Shown: piece by piece, positions 1 to 9,232 of the stretch
Layout: every line of letters starts with the position of its first letter
Numbering within the stretch: the stretch's first letter is position 1
DNA from: Shewanella putrefaciens
Lineage (GTDB): Bacteria; Pseudomonadota; Gammaproteobacteria; Enterobacterales; Shewanellaceae
DNA length: 64,000 bases
Direction: 5' to 3'
Assembly (NCBI RefSeq): GCF_016406325.1
Contig: NZ_CP066370.1
Span: forward strand, 3,038,001 to 3,102,000
Notes under the pieces: generated by a model
What the model was told of the DNA's origin: nothing
The model's input: the letters and a program-made list of their open reading frames with translations, nothing else
Database searches by the model: none
Made by a program: the position numbers and the translations under genes

Positions 1-1265
1 TCAAACTTTTCACTCTGGCTCATTGGATTAAAAATACGGAAATAAGGTTGGGCATCACATCCACATCCAGCAGACCATTGCCAGCCACCATTATTAGCCG
101 CTAAGTCACCATCAATGAGTTTTTGGCGGAAATAGCGCTCACCCCAACGCCAATCAATTAACAAATGTTTGGTTAAGAAACTGGCGACCACCATACGCAG
201 GCGATTGTGCATCCAACCTGTTTGATTAAGCTGACGCATAGCTGCATCAACAATAGGATAACCAGTTCGTCCCTCGCACCAAGCCTTAAACTCTTCAATA
301 TTATTACGCCACTGAACTTGGTCTGCTTGACGATTAAAATTATAATTTTTAGATAAGTCTGGAAATGCGACTAATAAATGACGATAAAACTCACGCCAGA
401 CAAGCTCATTAAGCCAAGTTCGGCCAAGGCTTGTATCATCCACGATCACCTCAGGAAAACGCTGTAATAATGCGGCAACACATTGGCGTGCACTGAGCAC
501 GCCAATCGCCAAATAAGGAGAAATACAACTCGTCCCATCTAGGGCCGGAAAATCACGATCCTGTTTATAATCTTGCACTTTTTGCTGTACAAAATCGCAC
601 AGCAAACGCTTAGCTTGCCCTTCTCCCGCGCCCCATTGTTCGCTCGATACTTTATTCACGGCTAAATTTAACGCTTTAGGTTCTGGTAAAACGGGCCCAA
701 GTGGTGCGGGAACTCCGAGTGGCAAAATGGCATGACGGGCGGCAATTTCTCGCCACTTTCGACTAAAAGGGGTAAAAACTCGATACATTTCACCCGATAA
801 GTTCAACACTGTGCCTAGCGCGAGCAAACAATGTTCATCAGTTAACAACAGCGGCACACCCGCATCAATGCATGCCTGATCGCGAACTCGTTCGTTTATC
901 TCTGGCTCTGAGCCAGCAAACACCCTTGTAATATTGTGCTGCTGACAATAATCAAGCATAAATTGTGGGATATCCGCAAAACGCTCTAATTGAATTAACT
1001 CAAACTGAATACCTAAACATCCAAGCCCTTTCGCAAGCAGATTAATATGACGTTCAATAAAATCTAATTGAATAGGCGCTACATCATGGCATGCCCACTG
1101 GATGGGAGTTGCAATATATATAGCCCTAAGCGCAGTACCTTGCGCCCTTGCCCAATCGCAAGCCGCTGTTAATGCTTGATTATCGGCAAGTCTTAAATCT
1201 TGACGAAACCACATCAGTGTATCGCCTACATTTGACGTAGCCATTTGTTCTTTAAGTGATATCAC
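1..1265 (-). CDS. phrB: Deoxyribodipyrimidine photolyase, 3' end outside window
   Basis: Class I CPD photolyase that repairs UV-induced cyclobutane dimers using blue light, FADH- and an antenna cofactor. The N-terminus reads LMWFRQDLRLADNQAL, the usual start of the antenna-binding domain. Near the window edge the FAD-domain signatures DWRWGERYF, NNGGWQWSAG and PYFRIFNP are visible, so only the C-terminal end is cut off. The chosen start is GTG at 1265, because GGAG lies six bases upstream. An ATG at 1244 also opens the conserved region but has no ribosome site. It is the last visible gene of a minus-strand operon with the MerR regulator (37-base gap) and the DUF523-DUF1722 protein. E. coli has a similar ybgA-phr arrangement. 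Confidence 0.95.
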   Translation of the reverse strand, partial: MISLKEQMATSNVGDTLMWFRQDLRLADNQALTAACDWARAQGTALRAIYIATPIQWACHDVAPIQLDFIERHINLLAKGLGCLGIQFELIQLERFADIPQFMLDYCQQHNITRVFAGSEPEINERVRDQACIDAGVPLLLTDEHCLLALGTVLNLSGEMYRVFTPFSRKWREIAARHAILPLGVPAPLGPVLPEPKALNLAVNKVSSEQWGAGEGQAKRLLCDFVQQKVQDYKQDRDFPALDGTSCISPYLAIGVLSARQCVAALLQRFPEVIVDDTSLGRTWLNELVWREFYRHLLVAFPDLSKNYNFNRQADQVQWRNNIEEFKAWCEGRTGYPIVDAAMRQLNQTGWMHNRLRMVVASFLTKHLLIDWRWGERYFRQKLIDGDLAANNGGWQWSAGCGCDAQPYFRIFNPMSQSEKF

Positions 1266-1302
1266 TGTTATCTCCACTCATATTTTTAATACCGCCTTTT
1301 AC

Positions 1303-2283
1303 TTATACACCCTGCTGCAGATTGACCGTTTGATGCCGAGTCGAAGCCTGCGATTTAGGTGACACAGAATCAATCAACGCCGCTACCGTTGGCATAGCAA
1401 ATGTGGATAACGAGGTATACATGGGGGCAAAGGGTCCAATGACACAGCATGGGAAAGCCATTTGTTTTAGGGTATCGAGTATTTCAGCCTGCTCAGAACC
1501 GGAATGACTAGCATCAGGAATAACTAAAAGTGCATCGACTTTGAGCCTGCCATTTAAGAGCGCTAAATTCCCAATAACCTGCTCACCAAGATCAATAACC
1601 GACACTCGTAACGCCGCTAATTCAAGTAACAAAATGAGTGAAAATAGGGTATTAGTCCGTATTGCATTTGCTGATAACTGTGTATTACGGCAGAGTGTTA
1701 TTACAACAACTCTTGCCGTATGTGCTTGCCCTGCAAGCACAAAACGTCCGCCTGTCCGACTAAGTAATTCACTCTTTAGCCATGCGGTCACTAACTCAGC
1801 ATCGAGCCGTTCGACTAGTAAACTATCAATATGACTCAGCCAAGGATTCAATAACTTATCTTTGACTAAATGAAACGGGTATAAGCCGATTGCTTCATCC
1901 AATATCTGGTGTAACTTATGTTGATTAAATGCCAACAGTGCAGCCGTCAAGGCTGCAATTTGTTCAGTCCAAATATCAGTCACTTCTGTTTGAGTGGCTT
2001 CTAAGGGCAAAGATTTCGCGGCACTCAACAGCAAAGGTTTCACTTTACTAATCGCGACCCCTTTAGCCAACCAAGCATTGATCTCATGAATTTCTTTAAT
2101 ATTTTCTGCCGTGTATAACCTGTGTCCCTTGGGAGTTCGTTCCGGGATCACTAAACCAAAACGGCGCTGCCATGCCCTTAATGTCACCGCATTAACCCCT
2201 GTAATTGAAGATACTTCCCCGATTGGGAGTAAGACTTCATCTCGGTATTCTGCATCAGGCATGGACGGTTGATCTTCTTTCAT
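1303..2283 (-). CDS. MerR-family regulator with degenerate B12-binding-like domain
   Basis: Transcription factor of the LitR/CarH/MlrA branch of MerR. A winged-helix MerR domain opens the protein (IGEVSSITGVNAVTLRAWQRRF then the GHRLYT wing), followed by a helical bundle and a Rossmann-like half. Cobalamin-binding relatives carry W-x9-E-H in the bundle and DxHxxG in the Rossmann half. Here the first motif reads W-x9-E-R (PWLSHIDSLLVER) and no DxHxxG is present, so B12 sensing is probably lost, as in MlrA/BluR-type proteins. The ATG at 2283 is chosen over an in-frame GTG at 2292; neither has a strong ribosome site. It lies between the DUF523-DUF1722 gene and phrB, so it probably controls this UV/light operon. 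Confidence 0.85.
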   Translation of the reverse strand: MKEDQPSMPDAEYRDEVLLPIGEVSSITGVNAVTLRAWQRRFGLVIPERTPKGHRLYTAENIKEIHEINAWLAKGVAISKVKPLLLSAAKSLPLEATQTEVTDIWTEQIAALTAALLAFNQHKLHQILDEAIGLYPFHLVKDKLLNPWLSHIDSLLVERLDAELVTAWLKSELLSRTGGRFVLAGQAHTARVVVITLCRNTQLSANAIRTNTLFSLILLLELAALRVSVIDLGEQVIGNLALLNGRLKVDALLVIPDASHSGSEQAEILDTLKQMAFPCCVIGPFAPMYTSLSTFAMPTVAALIDSVSPKSQASTRHQTVNLQQGV

Positions 2284-2325
2284 CTTAATCACTTATTTGG
2301 TTAAACAATTGCTTGCGACCATAAA

Positions 2326-3279
2326 TTAATATGCGTAACGCAGTTTTAACGCCTCAGGATGAGGATTCAAATACACTTGGTCTTCAATATAGGGGGTTGG
2401 AAACTCCCGCAGATAATGATTTATCAAGGTAATAGGCACCAATAATGGCAAGAGGCCTTGTCGATATTTCATAATCGCTTCAGATAGTTCTGTCTTTTGC
2501 TCTTTGCTCAAATGCTTTTTAAAATAACCTTGAATATGCTGTAACGTGCTGGTGTGATTCTTACGGGTCGCATTAATTTTAAGTGCCGTCATAAAGCCTT
2601 CAAAATAGCGAGTCGCACTGGTTTCAAGATCATCAATATTGGCAATAATAGGTCCTAGCTCGCGATACCATTTAGGGCTGTGGGCCATGAGCAGATATTT
2701 ATAACGGGAGTGAAACTTAACCAATTTATGCTTAGTTAATCCTTCGTGCTTCATTTGGTGCCAATCGTGATAGGCATAAACGCGGGTAAAAAAGTTTTCC
2801 CGTAATACCATATCGTGTAAGCGCCCCTCCTCCTCCACGGGTAGTAATGGATAACGCTCCATTAACTTGCGAGCAAACACACCGATACCCGATTTTGTGC
2901 CGTTATTCGTGCCTATTTTGTACTCAGTCACCCGTTCCATACCGCATGTAGGCGATTTAGCACAGAGCAAGTATCCCCCTAAAAAATCTAGCTCTTGTAC
3001 TTTGCTTTCACTGTAAGCATTCAGTCTGTCGGTGACATCTAAGCTACCATCGCCGCTTTGAACAAGTATGGTTTCACCATCACGCACTAAACGTATGCTT
3101 TTACGAGGTGCACCTAGACCAATCGCCATCTCAGGACAAATGGGAACATAATCAAAAAAATTTTTAATCTCTTGATTACAATAGGAAGAATTTTTGTGCC
3201 CCCCATCGAAGCGAACTTTTTCACCCAATAGACAAGCACTGATCCCAATCTGAATTCGCTGCGGGTTAAACTTATACAT
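2326..3279 (-). CDS. ybgA: DUF523-DUF1722 fusion protein (YbgA-like)
   Basis: A 317-residue cytoplasmic protein with an N-terminal DUF523 domain (about residues 9-155: GISACLLGEKVRFDGGHK, CPEMAIGLGAPR, AKSPTCGME) and a C-terminal DUF1722 domain (about 185-300: HSRYKYLLMAHSP, YFKKHLSKEQK). Conserved cysteines in DUF523 suggest a metal or cluster site, but no reaction is established. DUF1722 (YbgA) proteins are repeatedly found next to photolyases. Here it heads the operon with the MerR regulator and phrB, which suggests a role in light- or UV-related stress. The start has upstream purines (GGAG) and the promoter region holds paired TTGTACAA sites. Confidence 0.9.
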   Translation of the reverse strand: MYKFNPQRIQIGISACLLGEKVRFDGGHKNSSYCNQEIKNFFDYVPICPEMAIGLGAPRKSIRLVRDGETILVQSGDGSLDVTDRLNAYSESKVQELDFLGGYLLCAKSPTCGMERVTEYKIGTNNGTKSGIGVFARKLMERYPLLPVEEEGRLHDMVLRENFFTRVYAYHDWHQMKHEGLTKHKLVKFHSRYKYLLMAHSPKWYRELGPIIANIDDLETSATRYFEGFMTALKINATRKNHTSTLQHIQGYFKKHLSKEQKTELSEAIMKYRQGLLPLLVPITLINHYLREFPTPYIEDQVYLNPHPEALKLRYAY

Positions 3280-3307
3280 AATCTGACTCCTTGTATAACT
3301 ATGACTT

Positions 3308-3350
3308 ACATTACGGACCAGAGTTGTACAAAGATCAAGTTTTTGTACAA
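3308..3350 (-). promoter_or_regulatory. Candidate MerR operator and promoter for the ybgA-merR-phrB operon
   Basis: Two identical 8-base palindromes TTGTACAA sit at 3324-3331 and 3343-3350, 19 bases centre to centre. TGTACA-type repeats are typical operators of LitR/CarH-type MerR proteins, and such a regulator is encoded two genes downstream. On the minus strand TTGATC (3333-3338) and TAATGT (3308-3313) are separated by 19 bases, the long spacer typical of MerR-controlled promoters. The motif is seen directly; the link to this regulator is inference. Confidence 0.5.
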
Positions 3351-3462
3351 ATATTTATAAGTAACAGTGAAATTAACTAAACGATGATTTTGCGCATTTG
3401 GCCTCAATATTGCTTAAAAATAACCCGACATTTGACACAGCAATCAAAGGAGCCACACAAAA

Positions 3463-3966
3463 ATGATCGTTACTCACCCTAATACCTTCACAGCCGTTAC
3501 GCTCGCTCAGGTCAAGTCAAGCCAGAATCAGTTTGAAGATGCACTTGTATCGGCCACCACAGCTTCAGCAACGGTATTATCAACTCAAGATAAAGTGACC
3601 TTGTCCTCTACTGGGACCACTGCACAACCTGCTGATACTTATAGTCATTTAGCATCCAATGCTAAACAGAGTTATACAAGTAATGTGCAAAACATAGCGG
3701 GAACAAAAGAACCTGAAAAAGACACCAATCGTTTAGATGAAGCCATGCAAGCTATTCTAGATAGACGTACAGGTCTCGATAGGGAAAAACTGAAGAAAAT
3801 AGAAGAAGAAATGGAGAGAATTGCCGCTGACGAAAATCTATCAGAAGAAGAAAAATCTAAGCAAATAGAGCTACTTCAAGCCCAAAAAGTAGAACTCATT
3901 AAAGAATCAACGGAAAAAAATGAAGAGCGACAACGCAATAACCAAGCTGAAGTTCATTACAGTTGA
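3463..3966 (+). CDS. Hypothetical coiled-coil protein
   Basis: 167 residues, not recognised. There is no signal peptide or membrane segment. The first ~85 residues are Ser/Thr/Ala/Gln-rich and look disordered. Residues ~90-160 are strongly charged and predict a long coiled coil (DREKLKKIEEEMERIAADEN, EEEKSKQIELLQAQKVELIK). An AAGGAG site stands 10-11 bases before the ATG, so it is probably expressed. It diverges from the ybgA-merR-phrB operon and shares the upstream region containing the TTGTACAA repeats, so co-regulation is possible. The low-complexity N-terminus followed by a C-terminal helix recalls small proteins related to flagellar or anti-sigma function, but nothing decisive supports that. 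Confidence 0.7.
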   Translation: MIVTHPNTFTAVTLAQVKSSQNQFEDALVSATTASATVLSTQDKVTLSSTGTTAQPADTYSHLASNAKQSYTSNVQNIAGTKEPEKDTNRLDEAMQAILDRRTGLDREKLKKIEEEMERIAADENLSEEEKSKQIELLQAQKVELIKESTEKNEERQRNNQAEVHYS

Positions 3967-4074
3967 TACGCTAAATACTGAGGTTAGCAAATAAACCATT
4001 GCCCAACCCCAAGGCTATTGCGCTCACAAGTGAGTCCCTAAAGGCTTGTTTGGCATTGTTAATCCAATGGCGAC

Positions 4075-5316
4075 TCACCGAGAGGGCTTTTTACTGCCAA
4101 AGGCTCGTTTTTTGGCACGTTGTTTTTGTGCCGCTTTACCGTTACGCCTGGGTTCAGGTTCCATCTTATTAAAATCTGGCTCAAAACCGGGATACCATTG
4201 TTGCGGCAAGCGCTTATCAAGCACAACTTCGACTTCTTCTAGTAATAATGTATCTTCTTGGCTAAACAGCGTGATAGCAAGGCCTGCACTCCCCGCTCGC
4301 CCCGTACGGCCGATACGGTGAATATAGTCTTCAGCAATAAAGGGCAATTCAAAATTAATCACATATTTTAATTCAACAATATCTAGCCCACGGGCAGCAA
4401 CATCGGTGGCCACTAACACCTGAATATTACCCAGTTTAAATGCTTGTAATACTTTTTCCCGTGCGCCTTGGGACAAATCACCATGGAAGGCATGAGTGAC
4501 AATACTCAGTTTATTTAACTGCTGTACAAGTCTATCAACACCTTGCTTAGTACGACTAAAAATAAGCACTTGGTGCCAATGATTCGAACGAATCAAGTGA
4601 CTAACAAACTCAGTTTTACGATCGCTATCAATGGCATACACTCGTTGTTCAACCTGTGCTGCGGTCGTATTACGTTTAGTCACTTCGATTAATTTAGGCT
4701 CACGTAGTAAAGATTTACTCAACTCAAATATCGCATCATCTAAGGTGGCAGAAAAAAGTAGCGTTTGTCTGTCCTTAGGCACTTTTTTAAGCACTGCATT
4801 AATTTCATCCATAAACCCCATATCAAGCATACGGTCGGCTTCATCGAAAACTAATGTACTGAGTTGATTAAGGTTTAATACTCCTTGACGAAGATGATCG
4901 AGCAATCGCCCTGGGGTTGCAATTAGCACATCAATACCTGTTTTAAATACATCGACCTGCGCATCAATACTCACGCCGCCATAGGCTATACCTATACGAA
5001 TATCTGTATTTTTAGCATATTTAACAAAGCTTTGATGTACTTGTACCGCTAACTCACGTGTTGGTACTAACACTAATGCTTGTACGGTTTTTACCCTCTC
5101 AGCCTTCTGTTCTACATTTTTAGCCATAAGCAGATGCAAAATAGGGAGTGCAAATGCAGCCGTTTTACCCGTACCTGTCTGTGCGCCGGCCATCACATCT
5201 TGTTTGGCTAAAATGACTGGAATTGCTTCCGATTGAATGGGTGTGGGTAACGAGTAACCCAGTTCGGTTATGGTATTCACTAGAGTGGCATTTAAAGATA
5301 AGGAACTGAAAGACAT
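4075..5316 (-). CDS. rhlE: DEAD-box ATP-dependent RNA helicase, RhlE-like
   Basis: 413-residue RNA helicase for structured RNA, probably in ribosome assembly or mRNA turnover. Motifs occur in family order: Q motif (LPTPIQSEAIP), Walker A (AQTGTGKT), GG and TPGR, DEAD (VFDEADRMLDMGF), SAT (LLFSATL), then the RecA-2 domain with HAFHGDLSQGAREKVL, ATDVAARGLDI and HRIGRTGRAG. A short basic tail (RRNGKAAQKQRAKKRAFGSK) follows the core, as in RhlE-type enzymes that bind RNA nonspecifically. It is monocistronic between convergent and divergent neighbours. Several DEAD-box paralogues exist in such genomes, so the family call is surer than the gene symbol. Confidence 0.92.
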   Translation of the reverse strand: MSFSSLSLNATLVNTITELGYSLPTPIQSEAIPVILAKQDVMAGAQTGTGKTAAFALPILHLLMAKNVEQKAERVKTVQALVLVPTRELAVQVHQSFVKYAKNTDIRIGIAYGGVSIDAQVDVFKTGIDVLIATPGRLLDHLRQGVLNLNQLSTLVFDEADRMLDMGFMDEINAVLKKVPKDRQTLLFSATLDDAIFELSKSLLREPKLIEVTKRNTTAAQVEQRVYAIDSDRKTEFVSHLIRSNHWHQVLIFSRTKQGVDRLVQQLNKLSIVTHAFHGDLSQGAREKVLQAFKLGNIQVLVATDVAARGLDIVELKYVINFELPFIAEDYIHRIGRTGRAGSAGLAITLFSQEDTLLLEEVEVVLDKRLPQQWYPGFEPDFNKMEPEPRRNGKAAQKQRAKKRAFGSKKPSR

Positions 5317-5625
5317 TGGAAATCACCAAATAACATCATGGCATTAATGTTAGCAGATACGACATAGTCGCGCCTAGACGCAAAAGCAAAGCATTCCTCC
5401 AATGCAATCGACATTAACCACACGAGCAACTGTCATAGCCTCAATAATAGGTCACCACCGATGGAAGTAATGTATAAATAGGGTATCAAGATTGACTTCA
5501 CTGAGACGCGAATACCAGCGAGGCAGAAGCTACAACTTATTAATATTTTACAGAGTATTGATTGACAAAAATGCTATCTTATTGTCTACAATGGAAATAT
5601 TAAGGCTGAAACACCAAGGATATTT
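5317..5625. other. Intergenic region between rhlE and the Lon-like gene
   Basis: 309 bases between divergent genes. The only promoter-like element noticed is TTGACA at 5562-5567 with TACAAT at 5587-5592 (19-base spacer, so weak), pointing to the Lon-like gene. No RNA gene or repeat was seen. Confidence 0.4.
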
Positions 5626-8058
5626 ATGCCCACTGACCACTCATTTCAGATCAAGCCGAGCCAAGCAGCACCATTAACCAGTCAACAACTGTACCGTAAA
5701 TGTGATCTCAAAGAATTAAGCACCGACTGTCAATCAACCGCAGAACTGACACCACTGGATGATATTGTCGGCCAAGAACGCGCTCAACAAGCCGTTGAGT
5801 TCGCTATGGGAATAAAGGAAAAGGGCTACAATATCTACGCTATCGGTCAAAATGGCTTAGGTAAACGCACTATGATGCTACGTTACCTCAATCGACATGA
5901 GCCAAGTGAGCACAGCCTATACGATTGGTGCTATGTGGTAAATTTTGATGATACCCGCAGCCCTAAAGTGCTAAAACTCGCTGCAGGATCTGGGCTAGAG
6001 TTTAAAAAAGCCATCGAAAAATTGATGCTTAAGTTGGTCAAAGCGCTTCCTTTAGCCTTTGATAATGAAATGTATTATGCCCGTGCTGAAAAACTTAAAA
6101 GCCAACTGGCACAAAAGCAAGAAGCGGCGCTCACCGAATTAAGCGAAGAAGCCAAACAAAAGGGAATTAGCCTTAGCTTAACCTTACAGGGTGACTATCA
6201 AATGATCGCCCTAAACGGCGAAGAACCCCATGATGAACACTCCTTTACGGCATTAACTGAAACAGAACGCAATCAATTTGAAAGTAATATCAATGGACTC
6301 GAAGTCAAATTGCGCAACATCATCCGCCAAAATACTGAGTGGGAAGAAGAATTTAGTGACACTCAACAAGAACATGATGAACAAGTTGCAAAAGATGTAC
6401 TGATCCACTTTTTTAAACCCCTTAAGGATAAATATAAACATCAACCTGAAGTGCGTGCATTTTTAACCGGTATGCAGGCAGATATTTTAGATAACCTGGA
6501 TATCTTTTTAGAAGAAAGTGAAGAACAACTCGCCCTCGCCTATGCTTCACTCGAAAAGAAAATGCCACGTCGCTACCAAGTCAACGTACTGGTTTGCCAA
6601 GGCGCACAAAAATTTCCGATCGTGGTTGAAGAAAGCCCGAGTTATCACAGCTTATTTGGTTATGTCGAAAATGCGACCTTCAGGGGCACTGTATTTACCG
6701 ATTTTTCCCTCATCCGCTCAGGCAGTTTACATAAGGCCAATGGTGGCGTGCTATTGATGGACGCGGTAAAAGTATTAGAGCGTCCCTATGTCTGGGATGG
6801 TCTTAAACGCGCCCTACGTTCGCGTAAACTCGATTTAAGCTCATTAGAACGTGAAGTGTCGCTATCGGGTACAATATCGCTGGCACCTGAACCTATCCCC
6901 TTAGATGTCAAAATCATCCTATTTGGTGATCATGAAACCTACCAACTCTTACAACACTATGATCCAGATTTTAGTGAATTATTTAGAGTTACCGCTGATT
7001 TTGAAGATGTGATGGACAGAACCGATGCCTCTGAAGCCCATTATGCCCGCTTCATTTCCAGCATAGTCCACGATAACAATATGCTGCACTGTGATAGAAG
7101 CGCTATCGCACGGATCATCGAATACAGTTCCCGTGAAGCAGAAGATCAACAAAAACTCTCGTTGCATTCAGCGAACATTGCCAATCTGCTCCGTGAATCA
7201 AACTATTGTGCAAAATCGGCGGGTAGCAAGCAAATTAGTGCGCCTGATGTAGAGCAAGCACTTCGCAACCAAGAGCAGAGGGTTTCACGCCTACACGACA
7301 ACATAATGCAAAGCTTTATTAATGGTACAACATTAATTAACACCCAAGGTGACGTTATTGGTCAGATCAATGCCTTATCCGTTATTTCCACCTCTGACCA
7401 TCAATTTGGTATGCCTAATCGTATTACCGCGACAACGGCTTTTGGTAAAGGTGAAGTGTTAGACATTGAGCACAGAGTCAAACTGGGTGGGCGGATCCAT
7501 TCTAAGGGAGTGTTGATCTTAACCGCTTATTTAGCTTCGGTTTTAGGCAAGACGGCACAAATCCCCTTAACCACATACCTCACCTTTGAGCAATCCTATA
7601 GTGGCGTTGATGGGGACAGTGCCTCTATGGCCGAATGCTGCGCTATTATCTCTGCCATCAGTGAACTGCCTATCAGGCAAGATATTGCGATCACAGGTTC
7701 GATGAATCAATTTGGAGAAGCCCAACCCATTGGTGGTGTTAATGAGAAAATTGAAGGGTTTTTCGATGTCTGTAAAATAAAGGGCCGCTTATCGAGCCAA
7801 GGCGTGATTATTCCCGCATCAAATATTGCCAATCTTATGCTGCGTAAAGATATTGTCGATGCCGTTGAACAGGGTGAATTCCATATTTGGGCGATAACCC
7901 ATGTCACTCAAGCGATGGCACTGTTACTCGGCAAAAATGCAGGTAGCTTCTTGCAGCAAGAACCATCACCAAACCAAGAGCAATATTCACCTGAGAGCAT
8001 TTTTGGTATAGCACAACAAAAACTCACCACACTAAGAATGTTGAGTAAAGCCGATTAA
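5626..8058 (+). CDS. LonB-type ATP-dependent protease (AAA+ with S16 peptidase domain)
   Basis: 810-residue Lon-family protease without the LonA N-terminal substrate domain. An N-terminal AAA+ region contains a Walker A-like GQNGLGKRT (around residue 80), a long helical insertion (~120-290, including HDEQVAKDVLIHFF) and the GGVLLMDAVKVLERPYVW segment typical of this LonB/YcbZ group. The C-terminal S16 domain carries the catalytic Ser665 (GVDGDSASMAE) and Lys708 (GGVNEKIEGFF). The 43-residue spacing equals Ser679-Lys722 of E. coli Lon, so it should be an active peptidase. An AAGGA site lies seven bases before the ATG. No membrane segment is visible, so it is cytoplasmic. Substrates are unknown. 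Confidence 0.92.
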   Translation: MPTDHSFQIKPSQAAPLTSQQLYRKCDLKELSTDCQSTAELTPLDDIVGQERAQQAVEFAMGIKEKGYNIYAIGQNGLGKRTMMLRYLNRHEPSEHSLYDWCYVVNFDDTRSPKVLKLAAGSGLEFKKAIEKLMLKLVKALPLAFDNEMYYARAEKLKSQLAQKQEAALTELSEEAKQKGISLSLTLQGDYQMIALNGEEPHDEHSFTALTETERNQFESNINGLEVKLRNIIRQNTEWEEEFSDTQQEHDEQVAKDVLIHFFKPLKDKYKHQPEVRAFLTGMQADILDNLDIFLEESEEQLALAYASLEKKMPRRYQVNVLVCQGAQKFPIVVEESPSYHSLFGYVENATFRGTVFTDFSLIRSGSLHKANGGVLLMDAVKVLERPYVWDGLKRALRSRKLDLSSLEREVSLSGTISLAPEPIPLDVKIILFGDHETYQLLQHYDPDFSELFRVTADFEDVMDRTDASEAHYARFISSIVHDNNMLHCDRSAIARIIEYSSREAEDQQKLSLHSANIANLLRESNYCAKSAGSKQISAPDVEQALRNQEQRVSRLHDNIMQSFINGTTLINTQGDVIGQINALSVISTSDHQFGMPNRITATTAFGKGEVLDIEHRVKLGGRIHSKGVLILTAYLASVLGKTAQIPLTTYLTFEQSYSGVDGDSASMAECCAIISAISELPIRQDIAITGSMNQFGEAQPIGGVNEKIEGFFDVCKIKGRLSSQGVIIPASNIANLMLRKDIVDAVEQGEFHIWAITHVTQAMALLLGKNAGSFLQQEPSPNQEQYSPESIFGIAQQKLTTLRMLSKAD

Positions 8059-8094
8059 AGTCTAAGCTTTTTAAGCCGAGAATGAAGTGATAAA

Positions 8095-8121
8095 AAAGGG
8101 TTGGCCAATGGCTAACCCTTT
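8095..8121. terminator. Bidirectional intrinsic terminator
   Basis: A 12-base stem (AAAGGGTTGGCC / GGCTAACCCTTT, one G-U pair) with an AAT loop lies between the convergent Lon-like and ene-reductase genes. It has an A-run before it and T-rich sequence after it, so it can stop transcription from both sides. Confidence 0.75.
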
Positions 8122-8148
8122 GTCTTTAAATACTCTCACGGACAAAAT

Positions 8149-9216
8149 TTATACTAATGTTGCCAGCATTTCATCGCTGTAAGGGACAAGTTCAAGCCCA
8201 TCACGAACACGAGCGATATAGTCAGGGTTTGCAATAAAGGGGCGACCAATAGCAATCAAATCAAACTTGTCTGCCGCAATAGCCTCACTTGCTGTTTCAG
8301 CACTATAACTCCCTACTCCTACTAAAGTTTTGCCATAATGTGCTCGCACATAACTAGAAGCTCGGCCACCTAAATAGTCAAATTCCATACAGTCATCAAA
8401 GATCCCAATATGTACAAAAGCGATATCACGCGTTTCTAATTCTGGCAGTAAGTAGTCGAAGACGGCGCGATCGCGGCTATCGGTCGCCATATTGAAATAG
8501 GCTCCAGGAGAAAGGCGTAACCCCGTTCTGTCCTTACCAATGCGTGCAATGATCGCGTCTACGACTTCAAGCGCAAAACGCGACATTTTTTCAGGTGTAC
8601 CACCATATTCATCCGTGCGACGGTTGCTGTCATGGTGTAAGAAAGCATCAATCAAGTAGCCATTGGCACCATGAATTTCCACACCATCAAATCCTGCTTC
8701 GATAGCATTTTCAGCGGCTTTTGCGTAATCGCGTACTAATCCTTGAATATCTTCAAGTGTCGCTGGTTTTGGTGTGACATAGGTTAGCTCACGCATTCTT
8801 GGCACAGAGCCTTCAATCTTCTGTGCAGAAGGGGCAAGTACATCTCCGCCACCAAAAAAGTGCGGATGCGCTACTCGACCCGTGTGCCATAGCTGCACAA
8901 AAATTTTACCGCCCTTGGCATGTACCGCATCGGTCACTTTGCGCCAACCGGCAATTTGCGACTGGGTAAAAATACCTGGAGTATTGGGATAGCCTTGACC
9001 ATCTGGGCGGATAATAGTGGCTTCGGTGATGATCAATCCTGCATCAGCCCGGCGAGCATAGTAAGCGACCATTTCGGCGGTAGGCACAAGTTCAGCATCT
9101 GCCATACAACGGGTTAACGGCGCCATTAAGATGCGGTTATTTAAAGTAATGGTTTCATTAAGCTGGTAGGTTTCAAACAGGTTTTCCAATCGATTGGGTG
9201 AAGATTGTATGCTCAT
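8149..9216 (-). CDS. Ene-reductase, Old Yellow Enzyme family (SYE3/NemA-like)
   Basis: 355-residue FMN-dependent NAD(P)H oxidoreductase that reduces activated C=C bonds and can reduce nitroesters or electrophiles such as N-ethylmaleimide. The TIM-barrel family signatures are present: NRILMAPLTRC at the N-terminus, the substrate-binding His/Asn pair in GVEIHGANGYL, FLHHDSNRRTDEYGG, and the FMN-phosphate loop with IAIGRPFIANPD. The length is normal. It diverges from a TetR regulator (134 bases apart) over three operator-like palindromes, matching a nemRA-like detoxification unit induced by electrophiles. S. oneidensis SYE3 is the likely orthologue. The physiological substrate is unknown. Confidence 0.93.
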   Translation of the reverse strand: MSIQSSPNRLENLFETYQLNETITLNNRILMAPLTRCMADAELVPTAEMVAYYARRADAGLIITEATIIRPDGQGYPNTPGIFTQSQIAGWRKVTDAVHAKGGKIFVQLWHTGRVAHPHFFGGGDVLAPSAQKIEGSVPRMRELTYVTPKPATLEDIQGLVRDYAKAAENAIEAGFDGVEIHGANGYLIDAFLHHDSNRRTDEYGGTPEKMSRFALEVVDAIIARIGKDRTGLRLSPGAYFNMATDSRDRAVFDYLLPELETRDIAFVHIGIFDDCMEFDYLGGRASSYVRAHYGKTLVGVGSYSAETASEAIAADKFDLIAIGRPFIANPDYIARVRDGLELVPYSDEMLATLV

Positions 9217-9232
9217 TATTCCGGCCTTATTC

